Shown here piece after piece: positions 54,386-62,551 of a stretch of DNA of 64,000 nt (position 1 is its first letter; every line of letters begins with the position of its first letter). The notes under the pieces are model-generated. The model was not told the DNA's origin. It saw only the letters and a list, made by a program, of their open reading frames with translations, and made no database searches. Position numbers and translations under genes: made by a program. The DNA is from Verrucomicrobium spinosum DSM 4136 = JCM 18804 (GTDB lineage: Bacteria; Verrucomicrobiota; Verrucomicrobiia; Verrucomicrobiales; Verrucomicrobiaceae), in contig NZ_ABIZ01000001.1 of the NCBI RefSeq assembly GCF_000172155.1, positions 1 through 64,000 of the forward strand. The letters run 5' to 3'.

Positions 54386-55195
54386 TCAACCCTTCGCTTT
54401 CACCAGGTATCCCCCTGATTTCTCATGCGCCTCCAGCGTAAGCACTCCGCGCTTTTGTCCGTCCTCCAGCAGGGCATTGAATGATTTGAAGCCAAACGCA
54501 CGCTCGTTGAAGCCCGGATCGCGGCGCTTCAGGGCCTGTTTGATCATCGATCCCCAGACCGGATCATCCGCATCCCGGTCCTCAGTCAGCGCCTCCAGCG
54601 TCTCAGCCACCCGGCGGATGGCGTCAGCAGGATCCAGCTTCTTGACCACGGGGGCCTTTTCCTTGGTGGTATCCTTGGCGTCCTTGTCCTTGGTGCTGCG
54701 GGAGGCGCGGCTCTGCTCCTTCCGCACCAGGTCATCATAGTAGATGAACTCGTCGCAGTTGGTGATGAAGAGATTCGAGGTGGAGTTCTTCACCCCCATG
54801 CCGATGACGGTTTTGGCATTCTCCCGCAGTTTGCTCACCAGGGGGGAGAAGTCAGAGTCCCCGCTGATGATCACAAAGGTGTCCACATGACCCTTGGTGT
54901 AGCAGAGGTCGAGCGCATCCACCACCATGCGGATGTCGGCCGAGTTCTTGCCGGACTGGCGCACGTGTGGGATCTCAATGAGCTCATAGGCAGCCTCATG
55001 CAGGGGTCGTTTGAAGTCCTTGTACCGCTCCCAGTCGCAGTAGGCTTTTTTGGTCACGATGTGGCCCTTGAGCAGCAGACGCTCCATGATTTTCTGGATG
55101 TCCACCTTGGGATAACGCGCCTCCTGGGCGCCGAGGACGATGTTCTCGAGATCGAGGTAAACCGCCATCGTGGCGTTGTTGTTTGGAGGGATCAT
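54386..55195 (-). CDS. NYN-domain (PIN-like nuclease) protein with OST-HTH/LOTUS domain
   Basis: A 269-residue protein. The N-terminal NYN (DUF88, LabA-like) domain has the acidic metal-binding residues D15 and E17 (VYLDLENI), NSADIRMVVDALD and ISGDSDFSPLVSKLRE. A Lys/Asp-rich linker (~155-180) leads to a C-terminal OST-HTH/LOTUS-type winged-helix domain (WGSMIKQALKRRDPGFNERAFG). NYN domains are RNases, and LOTUS domains bind RNA. The start at 55,195 is used; the frame is open further upstream into the divergent FAD gene. Confidence 0.9.
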   Translation of the reverse strand: MIPPNNNATMAVYLDLENIVLGAQEARYPKVDIQKIMERLLLKGHIVTKKAYCDWERYKDFKRPLHEAAYELIEIPHVRQSGKNSADIRMVVDALDLCYTKGHVDTFVIISGDSDFSPLVSKLRENAKTVIGMGVKNSTSNLFITNCDEFIYYDDLVRKEQSRASRSTKDKDAKDTTKEKAPVVKKLDPADAIRRVAETLEALTEDRDADDPVWGSMIKQALKRRDPGFNERAFGFKSFNALLEDGQKRGVLTLEAHEKSGGYLVKAKG

Positions 55196-55301
55196 GAGGA
55201 TGTGTTTGGTGAGCCTAACACAGGATCTGACCGGATGCAGGGGGAATCGGACTGGGGGGAGGTCCTTGCGAGAAGTCCGCAGCCGGGTGCGTAGGGTCCG
55301 C

Positions 55302-56756
55302 ATGACCGATTCTTCCTCTTCCATGCTTTCAGCCGGAGACGTGAACCGCCGCTCGCTGCTGCGCGGCGCTCTGGGCACTGTCGCGGCTGCGGTCACCGGG
55401 GTGGTCAGTGCTGCGGAATCCACTGCACCCGCCCCTGCCGCAGGACGGGTGCAGGAAACCGCCCGGACCGTTCCTCTGGTGGATGACGTGGATGTGATCG
55501 TCTGTGGGGGTGGGCCTGCCGGGGTCACCGCGGCCCTCACCGCGGCCCGGGCTGGTGCGCGGGTGCGGCTGCTGGAGGTGCATGGCTGCCTGGGCGGGGT
55601 CTGGACCGCGGGGCTGCTCAGTTATGTGCTGGATGCGGACAAGCCGGGGTTCAACCGTGAACTCGTGACCCGCCTGGCCGAGCGCGGCTCCCATCTGCCC
55701 AACAATGCCTCAAGTTATTTCTATGATCCGGAGGAGATGAAACTCCTGCTGGAGGAGCTGTGTCTCACCGCCGGCGTGAAGGTGCAGCTCTTCACCCGGG
55801 TGGTGGCCGCGCAGAAGGACGGGGACAACCGTGTCACCACTGTGATCACGGAGTCCAAGGCTGGCCGCCAGGCGTGGCGGGCCCGGGTCTTCATCGACAC
55901 CACCGGCGACGGGGATCTCGGGGCTTTGGCAGGTTGCTCCTGGGAGGTGGGGGAGAGCAAGCAGTGCCCCTGCCAGCCGCTGACGATGATGGCCATGGTC
56001 ATGGCGGTGGATCCCCAGGCCATGCGACCCTTTGCCTCCCACTTCGGCGGGCAGGCTTCCTGGAGAAAGGAGCCGGTGGCAAACTTCCGTGAGGCCCTTG
56101 CCCAGGCTGGATTGAAGGCCACCTATGGCACACCTTCGCTCTTCCAGGTAAGGGACCGGCTCTTCAATCTGATGATCAATCACGAGTACGGCATCCTGGC
56201 GTATGATGCTGCCGCTGTCACGGAAGCCACCTTCCGGGCGCGGGCGGAGATTCACCGGGTGGTGCGCGGCTTGCGCAAGCTGGGTGGTCCATGGGATGGA
56301 TTGCAGCTCGTCGCAACCGCCGAGCAGATTGGGGTGCGCGACGGTCGGCGCATCACCGGGCGCTATGTCCTGACCAAGGAAGACCTCATCGAAGGACGGA
56401 AACAGGAGGACGGCGTCATGCGGGCGTCCTTCAATGTGGACATCCACGCGGTGAGCAAGGAAGCCAATGAAAAAGCCGCCTATCACAATGCCGGGGTCAA
56501 GACCAAGCCGTATGACATTCCTCTGCGGGCCCTGATTGCCAAGGACGTGGACGGCCTCATGATGGCCGGCCGCTGCATCAGCGGGGATTTCATCGCCCAC
56601 GCCAGCTATCGGGTCACGGGCAACTCCGTGGCCATGGGCGAGGCCGCAGGCGTGGTGGCAGCTCTCGCCGCCCGGACGAAGGTTCTCCCCCACCATGTGG
56701 ACTGGAAGGAGGCCTCGCCGGTGCTGGAGAAAATCCGCGCTGGTCAGGCGGCTTAG
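55302..56756 (+). CDS. Tat-exported FAD-dependent oxidoreductase
   Basis: A 484-residue flavoprotein with a Tat-like signal (NRRSLLRGALGTVAAAVTG) and the FAD-binding motif CGGGPAGVTAALTAARAGARV (~68-87). It resembles the exported FAD oxidoreductases common in Planctomycetes and Verrucomicrobia. The C-terminus has LMMAGRCISGDFIAHASYRVTG and GEAAGVVAALAA, typical of the group. Substrate unknown. The frame begins upstream at 55,170, but the ATG at 55,302 starts the signal peptide. It is divergent from the NYN gene. Confidence 0.87.
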   Translation: MTDSSSSMLSAGDVNRRSLLRGALGTVAAAVTGVVSAAESTAPAPAAGRVQETARTVPLVDDVDVIVCGGGPAGVTAALTAARAGARVRLLEVHGCLGGVWTAGLLSYVLDADKPGFNRELVTRLAERGSHLPNNASSYFYDPEEMKLLLEELCLTAGVKVQLFTRVVAAQKDGDNRVTTVITESKAGRQAWRARVFIDTTGDGDLGALAGCSWEVGESKQCPCQPLTMMAMVMAVDPQAMRPFASHFGGQASWRKEPVANFREALAQAGLKATYGTPSLFQVRDRLFNLMINHEYGILAYDAAAVTEATFRARAEIHRVVRGLRKLGGPWDGLQLVATAEQIGVRDGRRITGRYVLTKEDLIEGRKQEDGVMRASFNVDIHAVSKEANEKAAYHNAGVKTKPYDIPLRALIAKDVDGLMMAGRCISGDFIAHASYRVTGNSVAMGEAAGVVAALAARTKVLPHHVDWKEASPVLEKIRAGQAA

Positions 56757-56825
56757 CCCTCACGATCGCGGCTGGACACAGGCGTCGCGCCAGAGTTCAA
56801 CGGCAACGGTCTCGTTGGAACCCGT

Positions 56826-58103
56826 TCATGCGGGAGATGACGTGGGCGTTTCACCTGGCAGCCGGGTGAACCAGGCGATCCCGGCGACGAGCAGGAGCAG
56901 CGGCGCGAGAGAAAAGAGGAGTGGGACATAGGAGCCAACCGCAGCGTGACTCCGGGCAAAGACGAGCGGCCCGATGGCGGAGGCGAAGACGGTGAGCATC
57001 TGCGCGGCCCCCTGAATGCGACCGAGATGGGCCCGTCCGAAAGCACGACCCCAGATGGCAAAGAAGATGACGGTGATGAAACCGGCCGCCACGCCAAAGA
57101 TGGCGGCGAAGGCCCAGAGCTGGTTCAGCGTGGTCATGAGGGGCAGGGCGCTCAGACCGCCTGCATAGAGAAGCAGCGCCACCGCCAGCAGCCGGGCCAA
57201 CCTTCTCCGCAGAGAGAGCCATCCGCAGAGCATCTGCCCCAGCAGGGCAAACAGGGTCGTGATGGCGAGCGTGTCGTGGAAGGTTTTTTGATCGAACCCA
57301 CGCTCCGCCAGGATCGACTCATTGAAGAGTCCGAATCCGGATGATACCAGCCCGAACAACGCGGTGGCCCCGGCAAAGACCCAAAAGGTCTGGCTGCGCA
57401 ACGCCTGTCCCAGGGTGAGTCCATCGGCAGGGGTGGCTGTGTCCATCCTGCCAGCACTGGTGGCGGGTTCGCGGAGCAGGAACACCACCGCGCCCGCTGT
57501 CACCAGAAGTCCCGGGACCAGTTGACCCCAGGCCGCCCGCCAGCCGCGGGACTCCACCACGCCACCCACCCAGACAAACGCGGCGATGAAGAAGATGCTC
57601 AGCAGCACCGAGAACACGGCCATGGCCCATTCCGCTTTGAGCCCAAAGCTCTTGCCCACCGTGCTGATGCTCGCGACGGACAACGCGCTTTGGCCAAGGG
57701 CGCGGGTCAGCAGGACGAGGATGAACAAGACCGTCACACCACCGGCCAGCACGCTCATCTGCCACACCACCCCCGCCAGGAGCAGCAGGATGGCTGCCGT
57801 GGTCCAGCGCAGACCGCACCGGTCAATGAGCCAGCCCGCCGGAAGGCAGAAGGCGGAGCCCAGCAGCGTCGCCCACAGGTTGATGTTCGCGTACGTGATC
57901 CGGTCCAGCCCCAGATCTTTGAGGAGCGGCTCGGTGATCAACCCCAGACCCTGGGTCCGGCCTGGCAGCGTGGCGAGCATCAGCAAGGAGGCTAGCACCA
58001 CATTGCCCCAGGCCGCGAAGACCCCGATGCGGACAGGGGTTGAGGACGAAGCCACTGCGGTAGAGGAGTCAACGGTGCGAGTCGAGGAAGGGGCGTCGGG
58101 CAT
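56826..58103 (-). CDS. MFS transporter
   Basis: A 425-residue major-facilitator protein with about 12 hydrophobic segments. The cytoplasmic MFS motif between spans 2 and 3 is visible in AGWLIDRCGLRW. The later half includes LGQMLCGWLSLRRRL. Both halves are typical of MFS transporters, but no specific substrate class is evident. An in-frame ATG at 58,109 adds two residues. Confidence 0.88.
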   Translation of the reverse strand: MPDAPSSTRTVDSSTAVASSSTPVRIGVFAAWGNVVLASLLMLATLPGRTQGLGLITEPLLKDLGLDRITYANINLWATLLGSAFCLPAGWLIDRCGLRWTTAAILLLLAGVVWQMSVLAGGVTVLFILVLLTRALGQSALSVASISTVGKSFGLKAEWAMAVFSVLLSIFFIAAFVWVGGVVESRGWRAAWGQLVPGLLVTAGAVVFLLREPATSAGRMDTATPADGLTLGQALRSQTFWVFAGATALFGLVSSGFGLFNESILAERGFDQKTFHDTLAITTLFALLGQMLCGWLSLRRRLARLLAVALLLYAGGLSALPLMTTLNQLWAFAAIFGVAAGFITVIFFAIWGRAFGRAHLGRIQGAAQMLTVFASAIGPLVFARSHAAVGSYVPLLFSLAPLLLLVAGIAWFTRLPGETPTSSPA

Positions 58104-58201
58104 GGTCAAGGGCGGTGAAAGGAACGTGACTCAGCGAAAGTACGTGCTTCGCTTGGTCCATTCTACATCGCGTCCCTACGGTCAGGTCTTGAAATCCGAC
58201 C

Positions 58202-61006
58202 CTACTTCCCCGCCAGCTTCCGCGCATAGGTTAGCGTGTCGATCTCATCCACCCCCTTGTCGCGGCGGATGGCCTTGATGCGGGGGAAGCGCAGGGCCAG
58301 GCCGCTGTCGTGGCGCTGGCTGGCCTGGATGGAGTCGAAGGCGATCTCCAGCACGATGTTGGGGGTGACGGTGCGCACGCTGCCGCGCTGGCTGAGGGTG
58401 TGCTCGGTGAAGTGTTCGGTTAGTTCCTCGATCTCCCCATCCGAGAGGCCGGAGTAGGCCTTGCCGATCACCTTGAGGGCGCCGCTGTGCTCGTCCCGCA
58501 CGGCAAAGGTGTAGTCGCTCAGCACATGGCTGCGCTTGCCGTGGCCCTGCTCCGCCTTGACCACCACCACATCCAGGGTGGAGAAGGCCTTCTTCAGCTT
58601 CAGCCAGGACTTGCCCCGCCGGCCGGGGGAGTACGAACTGTGGCGGTCTTTGGCAATCAGTCCCTCATTGCCGTTGCGTCGGGCGGCATGAAATGCTGCC
58701 TCCACCTCCGTCTCAGAGGCGGCCTCCGCCACGGCGATGCGCTTCAGGAGGGGCGGCAGGGCGAGTTTCTCCAGCTTCTCCCTTCGCTCCTCCAGCGGTT
58801 CATGCAGAAGCCCGGCCCCGTTCTGCCAGATGAGGTCAAACACCACGTACCGCACGGTGATGCTTGAGGAAATGAACAGGTCTCCCTGGTCGCGGCGGCC
58901 CAGACGTTTCTGGAGGTCGAAGAAGGACAGCTTGCGATCCTCGGCGTAAGCGACGATCTCGCCGTCGAGCATCACTTCATCTTTGAGCTCGCCCGCGGCG
59001 GTGGTGATCTCTGGAAACTGTTCAGTGATCCGTTTGAGGTCGCGGGAGTAGATCTCCACGCGTCCTGCGGAGCGGTGCAGCTGGGCTCGGATGCCGTCGA
59101 ACTTGTCCTCCAGCCACACCGTGGGGTGGGCGGGGGCGGGTCTCTGCTCGTCCGCCTCGTCACGGGTGGTGAGCCGGTTCCAGATGTCACTGGCCGTCTC
59201 CTCGGGGCTCGCCAGCATGACTTTCACGGGGATGAACAGTTCTGGCTGGGCGGAGTCCAGCTCATGGCGGGCGGCCAGATCTGCCGCCCGTCCCAGGTCT
59301 CCGCAGAGCATCGCCGCCTCCCGCACCTGGTCGGGTTGCTCCTCAAAGGCGGTGGCAATGGCTTCCTCCACCAGGCCTTCCCGTGTACCCACCCGGAGTT
59401 CGCCCGTCAGCAGGCGGACCACGTAGCTGCCCTCCAGAGGGGGCAGCTTGGCGAGGCCGTCTTTCAGCGCCGTGGTCTTTTCCACCGGGCCGTGAGCACT
59501 GCGCAGCCGGTCAAACAGGCTGGCGATCTCCGCGGCAGGAGCGTGGGACGATGGAAACAACCTGCCCGCTGCCAGGGCCCGGTCCAGCACCAGACGGGCT
59601 GTGCGGCCGGTGTCTGCCTGGGAGCGGGAGATCACCCGGTACTCCGCCTCTCTCAGGCCGCTCAGTTCGAGGAGGGCACGCCGGATGACCGACCATCCTG
59701 TTTGCAAGGGAGGAAGTTGGAGCACGGGGTCCTCCAGCTGGGCGGAGAACCAGCGCACCGCCCGCGGAAGGTTTCCGCCCGTCTGCTGTTTCAGGTACCC
59801 GGCCAGATGAGCACGTTTTTTCAGGCGGGAGCCGTCTGCCGCGACCCGCTCACAGGTCTGCACCCACGCGGCAAAGGAGTCAGGGGGTGCTGTGATCTCC
59901 TCCCCGGCGTCCTCGAGCGTTGCTGGCGAAGACTCAGCGTCTGTGCTGGCCGCAGTGCCAGGCAGTGTGAGCTCCAACTGGTCCTCGCTCACCAGAGACC
60001 ACGCCTCCCAGCCGCGTTCGCGCAGATCGCGGGCGAATTCACTGGTATAGCCGTGGACGGTGTACACTTGACGGGGTTGCACCTCTTCCACCGTTTTGAG
60101 CAGTTCCGGGTAGTCGGCGTGGTCGCTCAGGGGGAAGACTTCATCCACCTGGTAGCGGTATTTTGCGCCCGGTGTGAGCGCCCAGCCGCTCAGCATGGCC
60201 GTGCGGCACACCCGCAGCTTGCGGATGGCCTGGGACCGCGCCGCGCTGGGCGGCATGATCAGCACATGCCCCGTCGCGGTTGCGGGATCGAACTTTTCAT
60301 AAGGCGGGAAGTCCGGGAAAAACGGGGCGCAGGCAGCGGTCATCTTCACAATCGAAGGGTGAAGCATCACCGGCAGGCCCGCTCCATGGAAGGCAGAGAG
60401 CACTTCCTGTGCTTTGCCCAGGGAGTAGCCCAGCAGCACCGGGATGCCCTGATCCTCCAAGGTCTCCCGTGCCCATTGGATGATGTCTGACAGCACCTGC
60501 TCCTGCGGCGGGAAGACATACATAGGCAGGCCAAAGGTGGTCTCCATGATCAATGTGTGCGCTGGCCGGAGTTCGGCAGGCTCGGCCGTCCGGCCGTGCC
60601 GGAGCTTGTAGTCCCCAGTGTAAAGCAGCGTGGCACCGTCTTCCTGACGGGTGACGTGCAGCATGGCTGAGCCCAGGATGTGGCCAGCGGGCAGCAGGCG
60701 GAGTTCATGGCCTCTTTCAAACACCGCCTCTCCGTAGGCCGGGGCCAGGCTGGCTCCCGCCGTGATCGCTCCATAGCGCTTGTCGATGATCGCATGGGTC
60801 ACCGGCGAGCAGAGCGTGAACTCGTGGCGGGCGAAGTGATCACTGTGCGCGTGCGAAACAAAGGCCCTACCGACCGGCCGGGGGGGATCCAGCCAGAGGT
60901 CCAGGTCCGGCAGGTAGATGCCACCGGTGTGTTGCAGGGCAATGGGGCGTGGGGAGGAGGGCGACACGGAGTTCGTTCGACAACTGGCTACACTCTCATC
61001 GCGCAA
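58202..61006 (-). CDS. Fused beta-CASP exonuclease and ATP-dependent DNA ligase
   Basis: A 934-residue single reading frame. Residues ~22-345 are a metallo-beta-lactamase/beta-CASP nuclease of the DNA-ligase-associated exonuclease type, with H52-X-H54-X-D56-H57 (SHAHSDH), GHILGSAML, YTGDYKL and HADYPELL. After a linker (~346-375) comes a full bacterial ATP-dependent DNA ligase with helical N-terminal domain, adenylation motif EDKFDGIRAQ (K635), and motif regions LDGEIVAY, EGLIAKD and KSWLKLKK. Its partners in other genomes, an Lhr-type helicase and a phosphoesterase, are not here. Probably a repair enzyme that trims and seals. Confidence 0.93.
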   Translation of the reverse strand: MRDESVASCRTNSVSPSSPRPIALQHTGGIYLPDLDLWLDPPRPVGRAFVSHAHSDHFARHEFTLCSPVTHAIIDKRYGAITAGASLAPAYGEAVFERGHELRLLPAGHILGSAMLHVTRQEDGATLLYTGDYKLRHGRTAEPAELRPAHTLIMETTFGLPMYVFPPQEQVLSDIIQWARETLEDQGIPVLLGYSLGKAQEVLSAFHGAGLPVMLHPSIVKMTAACAPFFPDFPPYEKFDPATATGHVLIMPPSAARSQAIRKLRVCRTAMLSGWALTPGAKYRYQVDEVFPLSDHADYPELLKTVEEVQPRQVYTVHGYTSEFARDLRERGWEAWSLVSEDQLELTLPGTAASTDAESSPATLEDAGEEITAPPDSFAAWVQTCERVAADGSRLKKRAHLAGYLKQQTGGNLPRAVRWFSAQLEDPVLQLPPLQTGWSVIRRALLELSGLREAEYRVISRSQADTGRTARLVLDRALAAGRLFPSSHAPAAEIASLFDRLRSAHGPVEKTTALKDGLAKLPPLEGSYVVRLLTGELRVGTREGLVEEAIATAFEEQPDQVREAAMLCGDLGRAADLAARHELDSAQPELFIPVKVMLASPEETASDIWNRLTTRDEADEQRPAPAHPTVWLEDKFDGIRAQLHRSAGRVEIYSRDLKRITEQFPEITTAAGELKDEVMLDGEIVAYAEDRKLSFFDLQKRLGRRDQGDLFISSSITVRYVVFDLIWQNGAGLLHEPLEERREKLEKLALPPLLKRIAVAEAASETEVEAAFHAARRNGNEGLIAKDRHSSYSPGRRGKSWLKLKKAFSTLDVVVVKAEQGHGKRSHVLSDYTFAVRDEHSGALKVIGKAYSGLSDGEIEELTEHFTEHTLSQRGSVRTVTPNIVLEIAFDSIQASQRHDSGLALRFPRIKAIRRDKGVDEIDTLTYARKLAGK

Positions 61007-61120
61007 TCTTGGTGTCTCGGCCAGACATAATGTTCAAAAAGACAGTGGAGGCACCCCACGCCGTGGAAACCGACCACGTCTTGAAAGGACGGGGCCTTAG
61101 ATTCGCTAGCCAAGGTGACG

Positions 61121-61137
61121 TTTGAATTTTGAAGTTC
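61121..61137. repeat. Copy of the dispersed TTTGAATTTTGAAGTTC motif
   Basis: Same family as 34,833-34,849. It lies in the gap between the ligase fusion start and the lipoprotein gene. Confidence 0.6.
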
Positions 61138-61192
61138 TTTTCCCTCGCACGTCGTTGACATATCCCATGGCGCTACCTATCGTCCCGCGCAT

Positions 61193-61690
61193 ATGAGTTT
61201 GCCCAGCCTCATCTCCCACTCCCGCATCATCCTTGCGGCAGGTCTCGGTTTGCTTCTTGCTTCGTGCAGCACCAAGTCGGTGGGCAATGGGGCCACCATA
61301 ACCAAGGTAAACCCCTACCATTTGAAGGACGTCAACGCCCGTGTGGTGGCGGCGGACCCCTCGATCAACTTTGAGAAGGACTCCATCCTTCACGGTGCCA
61401 TCTCCCAAGAGGAGCGCATTGCCCGCCAGGGGGACTACTTCACCATCTTCTGGACGGTGGAAGACCGCAGCCAGCCTGTGGTGGTGCGTCTTGAGTACCG
61501 CCAGAAAGCCACCGGCCTGACCATCAAGAAGGTGGAGCAGGATGTGGCTGAGATTGGCCGTAACAACGTCACCAAGTTTTCCTTCATCGGTGATGATTAT
61601 GTGAGCAACGGACCCGTGACCGCGTGGCGTGCCAGCATCGTTCGTGGTTCACAAGTGCTCACGAGTTACAATTCATATCTCTGGGAGTAA
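61193..61690 (+). CDS. Small predicted lipoprotein, function unknown
   Basis: A 165-residue protein with a lipoprotein signal (SLPSLISHSRIILAAGLGLL, then LASC lipobox at C25). The mature part (KVNPYHLKDVNARVVAADPS, EDRSQPVVVRLEYR, NGPVTAWRASIVRG) looks like a small beta-rich domain; no family recognised. TTGACA lies 33 bp upstream (61,155-61,160) but the -10 is unclear. A strong terminator follows 14 bp after the stop. Confidence 0.87.
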   Translation: MSLPSLISHSRIILAAGLGLLLASCSTKSVGNGATITKVNPYHLKDVNARVVAADPSINFEKDSILHGAISQEERIARQGDYFTIFWTVEDRSQPVVVRLEYRQKATGLTIKKVEQDVAEIGRNNVTKFSFIGDDYVSNGPVTAWRASIVRGSQVLTSYNSYLWE

Positions 61691-61704
61691 GGCTCCCCCT
61701 GATG

Positions 61705-61734
61705 GCGCGTGCTGGAATGAGCACGCGCTTTTTT
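61705..61734 (+). terminator. Rho-independent terminator of the lipoprotein gene
   Basis: A perfect 9-bp stem GCGCGTGCT/AGCACGCGC with loop GGAATG is followed by TTTTTT. It ends the lipoprotein transcript and separates it from the STAS gene. Confidence 0.92.
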
Positions 61735-61940
61735 GCGTTTATCACCCGACTGCGTGACAGACGCGTAACATAGATTAGATTCGAAAACACTTTTTGCACT
61801 TCTAAACCCCCTCGTGCCCGTGTCCGCCATGCGATGTCACTACTCTTCCCGCTTGAAACGGGTGGAGCATGCCGTCATTGCCCGCGGTCGCTCGTAGTTG
61901 GAGGTTAGCATTTTTATCTTCCAGACTCCTCTCCGTCGTC

Positions 61941-62474
61941 ATGACATCGCCCGCCCCCATTCTTGTTGGAAACATTGGCAACCTCTTTTGGATGCGCGTG
62001 GATGGCAAGGGCTCATTCCAGAACAGCGTGCAGGTGAAGCGTTGCTTCCAGACCATGATTGAAAAAGGCACCCGCCATTTTGTCGTGGACCTGGAGCGAT
62101 GCCCCATCATGGACAGCACCTTTCTGGGGACCCTTACCGGTGCCGCACTCAATCTCCGTGAAATTGGAGATGGTGAAGTATGCATCCTCAACGCAAACGC
62201 CCGCAACCGCCAGCTGCTGAGCAGCCTCGGACTTGATCACATTCTCGACGTGGACAACGACGGCTCCCGCCACAAAAATGAGCGGAAGCAAGTGTGTGAT
62301 GAACTGGGCAAGTGCGGTGAAAACGTCTCCCCTGACAAGGTGGAACAGGCCGAGCACGTGCTTGAGGCTCATGAGGCCCTTACCAAGGCCAATGAGGCCA
62401 ATGCCAGCCGGTTCAAGGATGTGATCGAGTTCCTTGAAAAAGAGGTCCGGTCTCGTGCCGTCGCTGTGGCCTGA
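61941..62474 (+). CDS. STAS-domain anti-sigma-factor antagonist with C-terminal extension
   Basis: A 177-residue protein. Residues 1-105 form a STAS domain with the phospho-acceptor region VVDLERCPIMDSTFLGTL, where S59 is the likely switch serine. The remaining ~70 residues are helical and charged (HKNERKQVCDELGKCGENV...), longer than in classical RsbV/SpoIIAA. It probably binds or releases a partner protein according to phosphorylation. The frame is open to 61,869; 61,941 is chosen. It is followed 77 bp later by the SpoIIE-type phosphatase, its natural partner. Confidence 0.87.
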   Translation: MTSPAPILVGNIGNLFWMRVDGKGSFQNSVQVKRCFQTMIEKGTRHFVVDLERCPIMDSTFLGTLTGAALNLREIGDGEVCILNANARNRQLLSSLGLDHILDVDNDGSRHKNERKQVCDELGKCGENVSPDKVEQAEHVLEAHEALTKANEANASRFKDVIEFLEKEVRSRAVAVA

Positions 62475-62551
62475 TCCCCTTCATTACCCGAGGGAACATT
62501 TTCTAAAGTTGCTTTCCCAGGCGGCGTTCCTGCGCTAGCCTGTCTCCCAGC

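Noticed and set aside
59075..60490. A 471-codon plus-strand open frame
   Set aside because: It is antisense to the exonuclease-ligase fusion and has no protein-family features.
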